Below the pieces are notes generated by a model, which was not told the DNA's origin, did not search any database, and was given only the letters and a program-made list of their open reading frames with translations. Shown here piece after piece: positions 21,253 to 30,064 of a stretch of 64,000 nucleotides of DNA. The number at the start of each line of letters is the position of its first letter. Position 1 is the stretch's first letter. Origin of the DNA: Pseudomonas neustonica (GTDB lineage: Bacteria > Pseudomonadota > Gammaproteobacteria > Pseudomonadales > Pseudomonadaceae); assembly GCF_003797945.1 (NCBI RefSeq), contig NZ_RKKU01000001.1, forward strand, positions 186,001 through 250,000. Direction: 5' to 3'. The position numbers and the translations under genes were made by a program.

Positions 21253-21882
21253 TCAGGTGGTAATTGCCAGCTCTCGCCATTGGCCGGGCTGCAACTCACC
21301 TAGCTGCCAATCGCCAATACTGACGCGTACCAGCCTCAGTGTCGGCAAGCCTACGGCGGCAGTCATGCGTCGAACCTGGCGATTGCGTCCCTCACGAATC
21401 GTGATTGCCAGCCAATGGGTCGGAATGCTTTTGCGGAAGCGCACCGGCGGATTGCGAGGCCAGAGGGTGGGTTCGGCAATGGCTTCAACGTCAGCGGGGC
21501 GGGTGGGGCCGTCATTCAGCACGGGTCCGGCGCGTAATTGGTCAAGCTGCTCTGGCGTCGGCTCGCCCTCTACCTGAACCCAATAGGTTTTTGCCAGTTT
21601 GTGCTTGGGATCGGTAATGCGTGCCTGCAATTGTCCGTCGTTGGTCAGCAATAACAGACCTTCGCTATCACGATCCAGGCGTCCGGCCGGGTAAACCCCG
21701 TGCAGGTCAATAAAATCCTTGAGTGTTGCCCGCCCCTGTCCATCGGTAAACTGCGTTAACACGTCAAAAGGTTTGTTCAGCGCAATCAACTGCGGATTGG
21801 CAGGCGGTGGCGCGGGCTGGCGTCGCGGCTTGCTGTTAGCCTTCTGGTGTGGGCGTTTTGCTGGAAGAGGGCGTTGGGCCAT
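21253..21882 (-). CDS. rluE: 23S rRNA pseudouridine(2457) synthase-type enzyme
   Basis: The 209-residue RluE/RsuA-family protein isomerises uridine to pseudouridine in rRNA. The catalytic aspartate lies in [16 protein letters not shown] near residue 81. The RluE-like features are a basic N-terminal tail with no S4 domain and the C-terminal [25 protein letters not shown]. The ATG at 21880-21882 is preferred over an ATG 14 codons upstream that lies against the thioesterase stop. It is the last gene of the leftward TetR-acyl-CoA dehydrogenase-thioesterase run. Confidence 0.92.
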   Translation of the reverse strand: MAQRPLPAKRPHQKANSKPRRQPAPPPANPQLIALNKPFDVLTQFTDGQGRATLKDFIDLHGVYPAGRLDRDSEGLLLLTNDGQLQARITDPKHKLAKTYWVQVEGEPTPEQLDQLRAGPVLNDGPTRPADVEAIAEPTLWPRNPPVRFRKSIPTHWLAITIREGRNRQVRRMTAAVGLPTLRLVRVSIGDWQLGELQPGQWRELAITT

Positions 21883-21901
21883 GCAATCTAACCTTGTGTA
21901 A

Positions 21902-22348
21902 TCAGCGCGGCTGGGTGTCGGCAATAGGCATAACGGCGAGGGTCACAGTTGCTTTGCTGAACAAGCGTTTTTTGCCGTCTGCCCATGCAAAGACCTCTGC
22001 TTCGACCACGCAGATCTGTTTTCCGGGCTTGAGGACCTCCGCGCGGCATAACAGGGTAGCGCAAAGTGCGGGGCGTAGCAGGTTGACTTTGAACTCCACA
22101 CTTAGCACGCCGAATCCGTCAGGGATCAAGGTCGCTGCTGCTGCGCCAGCGCTATGGTCGGCGAGGGTGGTTTGCACCCCGGCATGTACGAAGCCGTTCT
22201 GCTGGCTGTGGCGTGGCAGGATTTGCAGCTCTGCCTCAACCCAACCGGGCCCGCAGGCGGTCGGGCGAATACCCAGATCATTGATGAAGGCGGCCTTGGC
22301 GAAGCCTGCCTGTACACGAGCGTCGATATCTTGCTGTGCTAGCGTCAT
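21902..22348 (-). CDS. PaaI-type hotdog thioesterase
   Basis: This 148-residue protein has the PaaI-like hotdog pattern, with [26 protein letters not shown] spanning residues about 49-74. The [10 protein letters not shown] segment contains the helix and acidic residue characteristic of acyl-CoA thioesterases. It starts three bases after the stop of the acyl-CoA dehydrogenase gene, so it probably hydrolyses acyl-CoA in the same TetR-controlled pathway. The exact substrate is unknown. Confidence 0.85.
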   Translation of the reverse strand: MTLAQQDIDARVQAGFAKAAFINDLGIRPTACGPGWVEAELQILPRHSQQNGFVHAGVQTTLADHSAGAAAATLIPDGFGVLSVEFKVNLLRPALCATLLCRAEVLKPGKQICVVEAEVFAWADGKKRLFSKATVTLAVMPIADTQPR

Positions 22349-22351
22349 GCC

Positions 22352-24007
22352 TTACTCCTGAAAACCGGCTGGTGTGGAGCGCGCAATCAGCGCCGCTAGG
22401 TTCAGGCCGCGTGGCAGCGTCCCGTAGGCTTGACCATGCTGGCCCAGACGGCTAGCGATAAAGGCGTCGGAGACGCTGCTGTTGCCTGCCTCAAGTAATA
22501 GTTTGGCCTGTAGCGCGGTAGCGACGTCTTCGGTCAGTTGGCGTGCGCGGTGCTGAATTTCATCGGTGTCACCGAACTGTTGCTTGAGTTGCTCAATTTG
22601 TTGCTTTAGCACTGCCGAGCCGTGCCCGTCGCCCAGTTCGGCAAATAACACATCAAGTACGCCTGGCTCTTTGGATAGGGCGCGCAGCACGTCCAGGCAC
22701 TGCACATTGCCGGAGCCTTCCCAGATCGAGTTGACCGGTGCTTCGCGGTACAGGCGCGGCAGTATGCTGTCCTCCACATAACCGGTGCCGCCCAGGCATT
22801 CCTGTGCCTCGTTGATCATGCCCGGTGCGCGTTTGCAGATCCAGTATTTGCCAATTGCTGTTACCAGGCGTGCGAACTTGTCTTCCTGTTCGTCATGTAC
22901 GGAGTCGAGCGCCTTGCCCATGCGCATGGTCAGTGCCAGCGCCGCTTCGCTCTCCAGTGCCAGATCGGCGAGTACGTTCTGCATCAGCGGCTGCTCATTG
23001 AGTACGCGGGTGCCGACCATGCGGTGCGCGCAGTGGTGCGCTGCCTGGGTGAGTGCCTGACGCATCAGCGAGCTGGAGCCGATCATGCAGTCGAAGCGAG
23101 TCAGTGAGACCATTTCAATAATAGTGGGCACGCCGCGGCCCTCCGCGCCGACCATCCAGGCCAGTGCACCGCGAAACTCGACTTCGCTGGAGGCGTTGGC
23201 CCAGTTGCCCAGTTTGTTTTTCAGGCGCTGAATATAAAATTCATTACGCGAGCCGTCCGGGCGGTGGCGTGGCAGCAGAAAACAGCTCAATCCCTTGTCG
23301 GTCTGGGCCAGCGTCAGGAAGGCGTCGCACATAGGCGCCGAGCAAAACCATTTGTGGCCGACCAGTTCGTAGGCTTGGCCGGGACCGCCGACGCCCACGG
23401 GATAGGCGCGGGTGGTATTGGCGCGTACGTCGGTACCGCCCTGTTTCTCGGTCATGGCCATGCCGATAGTAGCGCCGGTTTTTTGCTCGACTGGCAGATT
23501 GCGTGGGTCGTATTGGCGCGAGAGTATTTTCGGCAGCCAGTGCTCTGCCAGGTCGGGCTGTAGACGCAGCGCGGGCACACAGGCGTAAGTCATGGTCATG
23601 GGGCAGCTAGTGCCGGCCTCGGCCTGATTATGCAGGTACATGGTGGCCGCGCGCGCCACTTGGGCGCCGGGGCGCGGGTCAGTCCAGGGCGCACTGGTCA
23701 CTCCTGCGCCAATGCCGGCAGCCATCAACTCATGGTAAGCGGGATGAAACTCAACCAGGTCAATGCGGTGCCCGCAGCGGTCATGGCTCTTGAATACCGG
23801 CTTGTTCTCGTTGGCTAGAAAACCGGCCTGCATCAGGCTGCTGCCCGCTAGCTGGCCGTACGTGTTTAGCGCTGCGTCTGCCCATTCGCCCTGATAGCGT
23901 TTGACCCACTCCTGCAGCGGCAGGTCATCGCGGTACAGGTTGATAGCGCTGAGTGGCGGTACCTGGTTGGTGACGTCGTGGGTTTCGGCATAGTGATGTA
24001 GGTTCAT
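22352..24007 (-). CDS. AidB-type acyl-CoA dehydrogenase
   Basis: This 551-residue FAD-dependent acyl-CoA dehydrogenase is of the AidB class. It has the N-terminal extension (ETHDVTNQVPPLSAINLYRDD), the flavin-binding MAMTEKQGGTDVRANTT segment near residue 200, and NEAQECLGGTGYVEDSILPRLYRE near residue 420. E. coli AidB is linked to alkylation stress; many Pseudomonas homologues instead serve fatty-acid metabolism. The ATG at 24005-24007 overlaps the TetR stop as ATGA, so the regulator and dehydrogenase are translationally coupled. The downstream thioesterase supports a lipid role. Confidence 0.9.
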   Translation of the reverse strand: MNLHHYAETHDVTNQVPPLSAINLYRDDLPLQEWVKRYQGEWADAALNTYGQLAGSSLMQAGFLANENKPVFKSHDRCGHRIDLVEFHPAYHELMAAGIGAGVTSAPWTDPRPGAQVARAATMYLHNQAEAGTSCPMTMTYACVPALRLQPDLAEHWLPKILSRQYDPRNLPVEQKTGATIGMAMTEKQGGTDVRANTTRAYPVGVGGPGQAYELVGHKWFCSAPMCDAFLTLAQTDKGLSCFLLPRHRPDGSRNEFYIQRLKNKLGNWANASSEVEFRGALAWMVGAEGRGVPTIIEMVSLTRFDCMIGSSSLMRQALTQAAHHCAHRMVGTRVLNEQPLMQNVLADLALESEAALALTMRMGKALDSVHDEQEDKFARLVTAIGKYWICKRAPGMINEAQECLGGTGYVEDSILPRLYREAPVNSIWEGSGNVQCLDVLRALSKEPGVLDVLFAELGDGHGSAVLKQQIEQLKQQFGDTDEIQHRARQLTEDVATALQAKLLLEAGNSSVSDAFIASRLGQHGQAYGTLPRGLNLAALIARSTPAGFQE

Positions 24008-24645
24008 TGCGGTAGGTCCTTCGCACCGAGTGCGCGTAGACAAAAACGGGTGATGGTGCGCGTTACGGCTGCCAGCGTTTCAGTGGGTAAGCCGCTTTCC
24101 CGGTCGGCGCGTGCTTGTGGCGAGAGTGGGCCAACGAGTGACTCGGCGACAGCGCCGACCAGGCAGGCTGCGGTGAGCGGGATGTTTTCAACCACAAAGC
24201 TGCCGTCTGCAACACCGTCTTTCAGCAGCTCGCCGTAGATGGTGGCGTAGGCCTGACGGTAATAAAGGCGCTGTGTTTCCACTTCTTCTTCGGCGGGCTC
24301 GGCAATCAAGGCGTAAGCCAGTTGGCGGCTATGCCAGGCTCTGGCGGCAAACTGCGCGATGCCATTGCGCAGGCGGTCATGCGCCAAGCCAGGCGCAAGA
24401 AACTGCTCTTTGAGCGTATTGAGCTCAATGCGGGTAGCCTTTACAAAGACCTCGGCTGTCAGCGCGCCTTTGCCGGGGAAGTGCCGGTACAGGCTGCCGG
24501 TGGCAATGCCAGCAGCGCGGGCCAGTCCGCTCATGGTCAGGGCGCCGAAGCCACTGTCTGCGACCTGCTGCAGGGCGCAGTTGAGTATGTGCTCGCGGGT
24601 GACTTCGTCACGCTCGAGGCGGGTGGCGGTGGTACGATAAACCAT
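24004..24645 (-). CDS. TetR-family transcriptional regulator
   Basis: This 213-residue repressor has an N-terminal helix-turn-helix (about residues 18-60; MSGLARAAGIATGSLYRHFPGKGAL). The ligand domain behind it is variable and does not reveal the effector; an acyl-CoA is plausible given the downstream acyl-CoA dehydrogenase and thioesterase. The gene is first in the operon. Two near-identical palindromes lie just upstream of its start, strongly suggesting autorepression of the whole operon. Confidence 0.92.
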   Translation of the reverse strand: MVYRTTATRLERDEVTREHILNCALQQVADSGFGALTMSGLARAAGIATGSLYRHFPGKGALTAEVFVKATRIELNTLKEQFLAPGLAHDRLRNGIAQFAARAWHSRQLAYALIAEPAEEEVETQRLYYRQAYATIYGELLKDGVADGSFVVENIPLTAACLVGAVAESLVGPLSPQARADRESGLPTETLAAVTRTITRFCLRALGAKDLPQ

Positions 24646-24649
24646 AAGC

Positions 24650-24691
24650 TGAATCCGGATTCATTATTTGTTTATAGTGAATCAGGATTCA
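24650..24691. promoter_or_regulatory. Twin TetR-operator palindromes
   Basis: TGAATCCGGATTCA (24650-24663) is a perfect 14-base palindrome, and TGAATCAGGATTCA (24678-24691) is the same site with one base changed. Their starts are 28 bases apart, with an AT-rich 14-base spacer between. The first begins five bases upstream of the tetR-type start codon, so bound repressor would block transcription of tetR, the acyl-CoA dehydrogenase and the thioesterase. Binding is inferred from position and symmetry. Confidence 0.75.
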
Positions 24692-24780
24692 GGCTTTGAT
24701 GCAGGCGGTAAAATGGTCAGACTCAGTGGCGTTCTGGTCGTTGGTGCTGGGTCGACAGGGAGAGGGTGAGCGGCAGTGTC

Positions 24781-24978
24781 TCAGCCAATAACACCGATCA
24801 CCACTTCCTTGATCACAAAGGCGATAACGCCCAGGCCCAGAACTGAAAACAGGACGAAAGTGCCGTAGCGTCCGGCCTTTGATTTTTTTGCCAGATCCCA
24901 GACGATAAAACCCATAAAAGCGACCAGGGCAAAGATCATGACTGGCATGGCCAGGGCTTCAAATTGTTGGTAGGTCAT
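24781..24978 (-). CDS. DUF2788 small membrane protein
   Basis: This 65-residue protein has two hydrophobic segments (about residues 12-28 and 41-62) around a basic loop KKSKAGRYG, matching the DUF2788 family of Pseudomonas and relatives. Function is unknown. It appears to be a single gene. Confidence 0.82.
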   Translation of the reverse strand: MTYQQFEALAMPVMIFALVAFMGFIVWDLAKKSKAGRYGTFVLFSVLGLGVIAFVIKEVVIGVIG

Positions 24979-25050
24979 GGGGCATGCTCCAGACAGTGAA
25001 AAAGGGCGCCCAGTATAACGGCTCTGGTTGGCATGCGCGCGAGTCGGTAA

Positions 25051-25539
25051 TTAGTTCAGGCCAAGATGCTTCAATGGCAGTTCGGTGCTGGCCAGTACTT
25101 GGCTGAGTACAAAGCTGGAGCGCACGCTTGATACGCCTTCGATCCGCGTGAGCGTGCCTAGCAGCAGTTGCTGATAGTGCTCCATATCCGGTACCACCAC
25201 GCGTAGGTGGTAGTCGGCATCCATGCCGGTTACCAGGCAGCAGTCGAGCACTTCCGGGCAGTCGCGAATAGTCTTCTCAAACCCGGCAAAGCGTTCAGGG
25301 GTATGCCGGTCCATGCCGATCATGACGAAGGCAGTCAGTTTTAGGCCGAGCATGGTTGGATCGAGCAGAGCGACCTGTTTTTTGATCAGTCCGCTGTCTT
25401 CCAGCTGCTTCACCCGGCGTGAGCATGGCGAGGGCGATAGGCCGATGCGTTCGGCTAGCTCCTGATTGCTGATACGAGCGTCCTGCTGTAACGCGGCCAA
25501 AATCTTCAAGTCGTAGCGATCAAGGTTGACGGAATTCAT
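25051..25539 (-). CDS. Lrp/AsnC-family transcriptional regulator
   Basis: This 162-residue protein has an N-terminal winged HTH (LDRYDLKILAALQQDARISNQELAERIGLSPSPCSRRVKQLE) and a C-terminal RAM ligand-binding domain (about residues 70-150, with GMDADYHLRVVVPDMEHYQQLL). Such regulators usually sense an amino acid. The target is unclear because no divergent metabolic gene sits upstream. The promoter region 5' to it is very AT-rich (25545-25625), typical for an Lrp-type autoregulated gene. Confidence 0.92.
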   Translation of the reverse strand: MNSVNLDRYDLKILAALQQDARISNQELAERIGLSPSPCSRRVKQLEDSGLIKKQVALLDPTMLGLKLTAFVMIGMDRHTPERFAGFEKTIRDCPEVLDCCLVTGMDADYHLRVVVPDMEHYQQLLLGTLTRIEGVSSVRSSFVLSQVLASTELPLKHLGLN

Positions 25540-25639
25540 GGTTTTTTACCTTATTGCGCATTTATCGCTATTTTTAGGTTTTTATTGCTGTTAAGGCAAG
25601 TATTTATGCAATATTAGAAAAGTTATTTCGCTCTTGTCG

Positions 25640-25842
25640 GCTTACTATAGTCAACAGTTTCAGCCAGAACCGATCGTCCAACCGGCTCGCTTATCCGGCG
25701 AGTTGGGGCAAGATCACCTACCAGGTGTGCTGCCAATCGGTTACCCAGCCCACAAGGCACGGGAATAAGGCAACATCCCATCAGGATGCAGGAGGACGCA
25801 TAAAAAAGGCGAGCTACCTTTCTCGGTGGCTCGCCTTTTTTT
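25640..25842 (+). ncRNA. Candidate small RNA in the Lrp-cation efflux gap
   Basis: The 315-base gap between the Lrp gene and the cation-efflux gene has no credible ORF. Reading rightward it contains a bulged hairpin (CCAAC-bulge-TCGC with GCGAGTTGG, about 25679-25707), a small CATCC/GGATG hairpin and several GGA motifs (one GGAGGA near 25790). It ends in a strong intrinsic terminator with eight Ts. The 5' end is a guess. The alternative is that the terminator simply serves the leftward efflux gene and the rest is spacer. Confidence 0.25.
25802..25842. terminator. Bidirectional intrinsic terminator
   Basis: GGCGAGCTACC pairs with GGTGGCTCGCC (11 bp, one G-U) around a six-base loop. It is followed by eight Ts on the plus strand and, read the other way, six Ts on the minus strand. 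It lies 13 bases beyond the stop of the leftward cation-efflux gene, which it surely terminates. Confidence 0.85.
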
Positions 25843-25854
25843 TGCCTGCTTTGC

Positions 25855-26736
25855 TTAGGCAGGGTCTTTGTGCACCAGCACGTCTGCTTGCGGGTAGCGC
25901 TCAATGATGGCTAATCGCACCTGCTCGCCGCGCGCGTGCGCATCCGCCAAGGTTAGCGTAGCGGGCAGCTCAAGATGCAGCTGCATGAACCAGTGGTGGC
26001 CCGACTGGCGAGTGCGCAGATCGTGCACATCGATGACGTCGGGCACCGCGCGGGCGATGGCCAGCGAGGCTGCACGCACGTCGTCCGGCAGTTCGTGATC
26101 CATCAGTATCGCAATGGCTTCCAGGCCGATGCGCACGGCGCCATAGCCGATGAATACCGCAATGCCCAGTCCGAATAGAGCATCTGCGCGCTGAATGCCG
26201 AAGTGCGCCAATAGTAAGGCGGCGATAATGCTGACGTTAAGTATCAGGTCTGAGCGGTAATGCAACGAGTCTGCGCTGATGGCGGTGGAATGGGTGCGTT
26301 TGATTACGTGTTGCTGGATTGCCAGTAGGCCGAGTGTTGCGACAATGGAAAATACCATGACGGCGATGCCAGCCCAGGCGGTCTCAAGCGGTTGGGGGTG
26401 CAGCAGCCGGTTGATACCTTGCAGCAGCACCAGAACCGCAGAGCCGGTAATGAAGGCCGATTGCGCCAGCCCGGCCAGCGCTTCCGCCTTGCCGTGCCCG
26501 AAGCGATGCTCTTTATCCGCCGGCTTCAGCGCGTAGCCGACGGCAAACAGATTGATGATGGAGGCACCCGCGTCCATCAATGAGTCGATTAACCCCGCCA
26601 GCAGACTGACCGAGCCTGACATCAGCCAGACTCCACTCTTCAGCGCTATAAGCACCAGTGCAACGATGACCGAAGCACGTGTAGCCAGCCTGAGTAGGCG
26701 AGCGCGTTCGGTTGCATCGTGGGTTTGCTCTGTCAT
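25855..26736 (-). CDS. Cation diffusion facilitator (FieF-like) metal efflux protein
   Basis: This 293-residue CDF transporter exports divalent metals such as Zn2+ or Fe2+ in exchange for protons. Membrane segments cover about residues 17-205. The metal-site motifs LIDSLMDAG near residue 47 and DSLHYRSDL near residue 155 match the D-xxx-D pattern of the FieF/YiiP group, and the C-terminal cytoplasmic domain (about 210-293) contains the HDLRTRQSGHHWFMQLHLEL segment. Its ATG overlaps the stop of the upstream lipoprotein gene by one base (TGATG). The metal cannot be fixed from sequence. Confidence 0.9.
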   Translation of the reverse strand: MTEQTHDATERARLLRLATRASVIVALVLIALKSGVWLMSGSVSLLAGLIDSLMDAGASIINLFAVGYALKPADKEHRFGHGKAEALAGLAQSAFITGSAVLVLLQGINRLLHPQPLETAWAGIAVMVFSIVATLGLLAIQQHVIKRTHSTAISADSLHYRSDLILNVSIIAALLLAHFGIQRADALFGLGIAVFIGYGAVRIGLEAIAILMDHELPDDVRAASLAIARAVPDVIDVHDLRTRQSGHHWFMQLHLELPATLTLADAHARGEQVRLAIIERYPQADVLVHKDPA

Positions 26737-27146
26737 CAGGCGCGCGGTGTGCTGTGCAGCATGGCGATATGGCTGGGCAGTGGCTGTCGGCTTTCCTCGG
26801 CCTGCTCAACTGGCAGATCCAGGTTCAGTTCCTGGCGAATGATCGCCTGAAGTTTGGCCTTGTCGACCTTGCCATCGGCATCGATAGCGGGCTGCAGTTG
26901 TTCCGGTTCCAGGCTGTAGCGCGCGTCAGGCAGGTATATGGCGCCGGTAGCGAAGTCGACAGCAAAGGCGATTACACCAGGAATGATATAGAACAGCAGG
27001 CCAATACCGTTGAGAATCGCCACGCCGGGATCGATTTCTCCACTGATCTGGCCGCGGCGCTCCGGATAAAACACGGTACCGCAGGCGCTAAGTTGGGTGA
27101 TGACAGTAGTGGCAAGCAGAATGCTGGCTAGGGGCTTGAGACGCAT
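26736..27146 (-). CDS. Hypothetical lipoprotein
   Basis: The 136-residue product starts at the ATG 27144-27146, preceded by AGGAG. It has a lipoprotein signal ending in LSAC, so the mature protein begins CGTVFYPERRGQISGEIDPG. It continues with a hydrophobic stretch (LNGIGLLFYIIPGVIAFAVDF) and a polar C-terminus. Pseudomonas genomes carry similar small lipoproteins of unknown function. It is translationally coupled to the cation-efflux gene. Confidence 0.75.
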   Translation of the reverse strand: MRLKPLASILLATTVITQLSACGTVFYPERRGQISGEIDPGVAILNGIGLLFYIIPGVIAFAVDFATGAIYLPDARYSLEPEQLQPAIDADGKVDKAKLQAIIRQELNLDLPVEQAEESRQPLPSHIAMLHSTPRA

Positions 27147-27318
27147 GACTGCGGGACTCCTGAAAGCAGTGAGGGAATCGGTAGGTGCTATTTTCCAGGC
27201 CACGGCAAACACGGCGTTCTGTGCGATGCTCTGGTTGTGCATAGCATATCTGCGCCTTGGGCTGACTGAAAGCCCGTAAGCCGTATAATGCGGCCTCTAT
27301 TTTCGGTACGGTTTAGCC

Positions 27319-29853
27319 ATGAGCGAATTACCCGTCACGCAGATTCTGCCTGAGTTATTGCAGGCATTGGAGTATAGCCCCTCGGCGGTGCTGCAGGCGC
27401 CCCCCGGCGCGGGTAAAACCACGCTTGTGCCTTTGGCGCTGTTGGACGTGGATTGGCTGGCAGGGCAGAAGATTATATTGCTTGAGCCGCGCCGGCTGGC
27501 AGCACGCGCTGCGGCGGAGCGCTTGGCTGATTTGCTGGGTGAGCCGGTGGGGCAGACTGTGGGCTATCGTATTCGGCTCGACAGCAAGGTCAGTGCGGCC
27601 ACCCGCATTGAGGTCGTAACCGAAGGTATTTTGCAGCGCCAGTTGCAGTCGGACCCCGAGTTGCCTGGGGTGGGCATAGTGATCTTCGATGAATTCCATG
27701 AGCGCAGCCTGGATGCTGACTTGGGGCTCGCGCTCTGCGTTCAGACCCAGCAATACCTGCGCGATGAGTACCCCCTGCGTTTGTTGGTGATGTCGGCCAC
27801 ACTGGACGCTGACGCGGTCAGTCAGCTATTGGATGATGCGCCGGTGATAACCAGTATGGGTCGTCAGTATCCGGTGACGGTGAACTACGGTACCCCCTGG
27901 GAGCCGCGCCAGTTTATTGAGCCGCTGGTTTGTCAGACGGTGATGCAGGCGCTGGACGACGAGCACGGCAGCGTACTGGTGTTTTTACCGGGCACGGCGG
28001 AGATCCGCCGAGTGCAGGCGCAGTTGGAGCAAAGCCTGAACGGTCGTGCGGATGTGCTCTTGACGCCGCTCTACGGTGAGCTGGATTTCGGCACTCAGCG
28101 ACAAGCGATTCAACCGGCCCCGGCGGGTCAGCGCAAGGTGGTGCTGGCAACCGCTATTGCGGAAACCAGTTTGACCATCGAGGGGATTCGGGTGGTGGTG
28201 GACGCTGGTTTATCGCGCGAGGCTGCCTTTGATCCACAATCGGGTATGACCGGCTTGCATACTCGCCGGGTGTCGCGTGCAGCAGCAGAGCAGCGTGCAG
28301 GCCGAGCGGGCCGTCTGGAGCCCGGTGTTTGTTACCGGTTGTGGTCGGCACAGCAGCATGAGCAACTGGCGGCGCAACGCGAACCGGAAATAAAACAGGC
28401 TGATTTGGCGCCGCTTGCATTGCAGTTGGCGCATTGGGGCGTGCAAGACGTCAGCGAGCTGGTGTGGCTCGATCCGCCACCCGCTGCGGCGCTGCAGCAA
28501 GGCAGAGACTTGCTGCAGCGGCTCGGTGCCTTGCAGCTGTCTGCACAGGGCTGGCAGTTAACCCCGCACGGTGAGACGCTGACACGCTTGCCTATGCACC
28601 CGCGGCTGGCACATATGCTGGTTGAAGGGCAGCGTCTGGGCCTGGGTCAGTTGGCGGCCAGACTGGCTGCAGTGGTTGATGAGCGCGATTTGCTGCGCCG
28701 CGCACAGAGCGCGGATATCAGCCGCCGCGTGGCCCTGTTTGACGATCCACGTGGCGCGGATGCTGACCGTAACGCGTTGCAGCGGGCGCGCAAGCTGGCA
28801 ACACAGTGGCAAGCATTGCTCAAGCGACTCCCGGTTACCTCGCCGGTCAATGATGCGCAGGATGAAAAGTGGATTGGTGTGCTGCTGGCGCTGGCTTACC
28901 CGGATCGCATAGCGCAGCGTCGGGGGGAGTCCGGCACTGAATACCGTCTGGCCAATGGCCGGGCGGCCGCGTTTATGGAGCCGGACTCGCTGCAGCAGTG
29001 CAACTGGTTGGCGATCACCGCGCTCGGCGGTCAGGCCAGTCAGCGTAATGCGCGCATTTTCATGGCGGCGGAGCTGGATGTGCCTGCCTTACTTGCAGTG
29101 CAGCCCGGCCTGCTTAGTCAGCGTGAAACCCTGTCCTGGGATGCGCGTACAGAATCCTTGCTGGCCGAACGGCAGGAACGTATCGGTGAGTTGGTCTGGC
29201 AACGCGCAGCATTAGCGCAGATCGATCCGCAGCAACGTCAGCGCGCGCTCTGTGATGTCGTGCGTCGGCAAGGGATCAACCTGCTGCCGTGGACGCCAGC
29301 GCTGCGCCAGTGGCAGGCGCGTATCGGTTTGTTGCGTGCCCTCGATCTGGCTGAAAAGGGTGATAGTGCCTGGCCGGATCTTGCTGATCAGACGTTGTTG
29401 GACACCCTGGAAGACTGGCTCGCGCCCCATTTAAACAAGATCACCCGCTTGGCTCATTTCGCCCAGCTGGAGTTGGCCAATATTCTTCTTGGGCTCTTGC
29501 CCTGGCCCTTGCCCCAGCAATTGGAGGAGCAAGCCCCGACCCATTGGACGGTGCCCACGGGGTCACGTATTCGTATTGATTACAGCGAAACGCCGCCAAG
29601 TCTCTCGGTACGCTTGCAGGAGCTGTTTGGCAGCGCCGACACACCGCGCATTGCGCGCGGCCGCCAGGCGCTGAAGTTACAGTTATTGTCGCCCGCGCAG
29701 CGCCCTGTGCAGGTCACTCAGGATCTGGTCGGCTTCTGGCATGGCAGTTATGCCGAGGTAAAGAAGGACCTGAAAGGCCGCTACCCCAAGCATTATTGGC
29801 CGGACGATCCGTTGCAGGCCGAGCCCACCAGACGCGCAAAGCCGCGCAAGTAA
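27319..29853 (+). CDS. hrpB: ATP-dependent helicase HrpB
   Basis: HrpB is a DEAH/DExH-box RNA-helicase-type ATPase whose in vivo role is unclear. The 844-residue protein shows Walker A QAPPGAGKTTLVPLALL near residue 30, motif II DEFHER near residue 118, motif III MSATLD and motif VI EQRAGRAGRLEPG. The HA2 domain and HrpB-specific C-terminal region end at WPDDPLQAEPTRRAKPRK. Length is normal. The gene stands alone between divergent and downstream neighbours. Confidence 0.96.
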   Translation: MSELPVTQILPELLQALEYSPSAVLQAPPGAGKTTLVPLALLDVDWLAGQKIILLEPRRLAARAAAERLADLLGEPVGQTVGYRIRLDSKVSAATRIEVVTEGILQRQLQSDPELPGVGIVIFDEFHERSLDADLGLALCVQTQQYLRDEYPLRLLVMSATLDADAVSQLLDDAPVITSMGRQYPVTVNYGTPWEPRQFIEPLVCQTVMQALDDEHGSVLVFLPGTAEIRRVQAQLEQSLNGRADVLLTPLYGELDFGTQRQAIQPAPAGQRKVVLATAIAETSLTIEGIRVVVDAGLSREAAFDPQSGMTGLHTRRVSRAAAEQRAGRAGRLEPGVCYRLWSAQQHEQLAAQREPEIKQADLAPLALQLAHWGVQDVSELVWLDPPPAAALQQGRDLLQRLGALQLSAQGWQLTPHGETLTRLPMHPRLAHMLVEGQRLGLGQLAARLAAVVDERDLLRRAQSADISRRVALFDDPRGADADRNALQRARKLATQWQALLKRLPVTSPVNDAQDEKWIGVLLALAYPDRIAQRRGESGTEYRLANGRAAAFMEPDSLQQCNWLAITALGGQASQRNARIFMAAELDVPALLAVQPGLLSQRETLSWDARTESLLAERQERIGELVWQRAALAQIDPQQRQRALCDVVRRQGINLLPWTPALRQWQARIGLLRALDLAEKGDSAWPDLADQTLLDTLEDWLAPHLNKITRLAHFAQLELANILLGLLPWPLPQQLEEQAPTHWTVPTGSRIRIDYSETPPSLSVRLQELFGSADTPRIARGRQALKLQLLSPAQRPVQVTQDLVGFWHGSYAEVKKDLKGRYPKHYWPDDPLQAEPTRRAKPRK

Positions 29854-29891
29854 ATATTCCCCTGGCGTTCGCCGTACCTGCTGCTTTTACT

Positions 29892-29910
29892 ATCGGGCCA
29901 GCAGCCCGAT
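29892..29910. terminator. Short hairpin downstream of hrpB
   Basis: ATCGGGC and GCCCGAT form a perfect 7-bp stem with a five-base loop, 39 bases after the hrpB stop. No T-tract follows, so terminator function is uncertain. Confidence 0.3.
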
Positions 29911-30064
29911 TGAGTACTGCGCCGCCTGTCCTTTGTTGCGCGGAAAAAGCACTAGTTTGCTGACGTTGCTGCACCCTTGTTATGTGCTTGATCAATCGTC
30001 TGGTTGACCCGCTTGTCGCTGTGCTTACAATGCCCACTTTGCGCAGACCGCCCCGGAGTAGACG

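Noticed and set aside
25623-25904. 93-codon leftward frame across the terminator and the end of the cation-efflux gene
   Set aside because: It reads through a strong intrinsic terminator, overlaps a well-supported gene and has no homology features.
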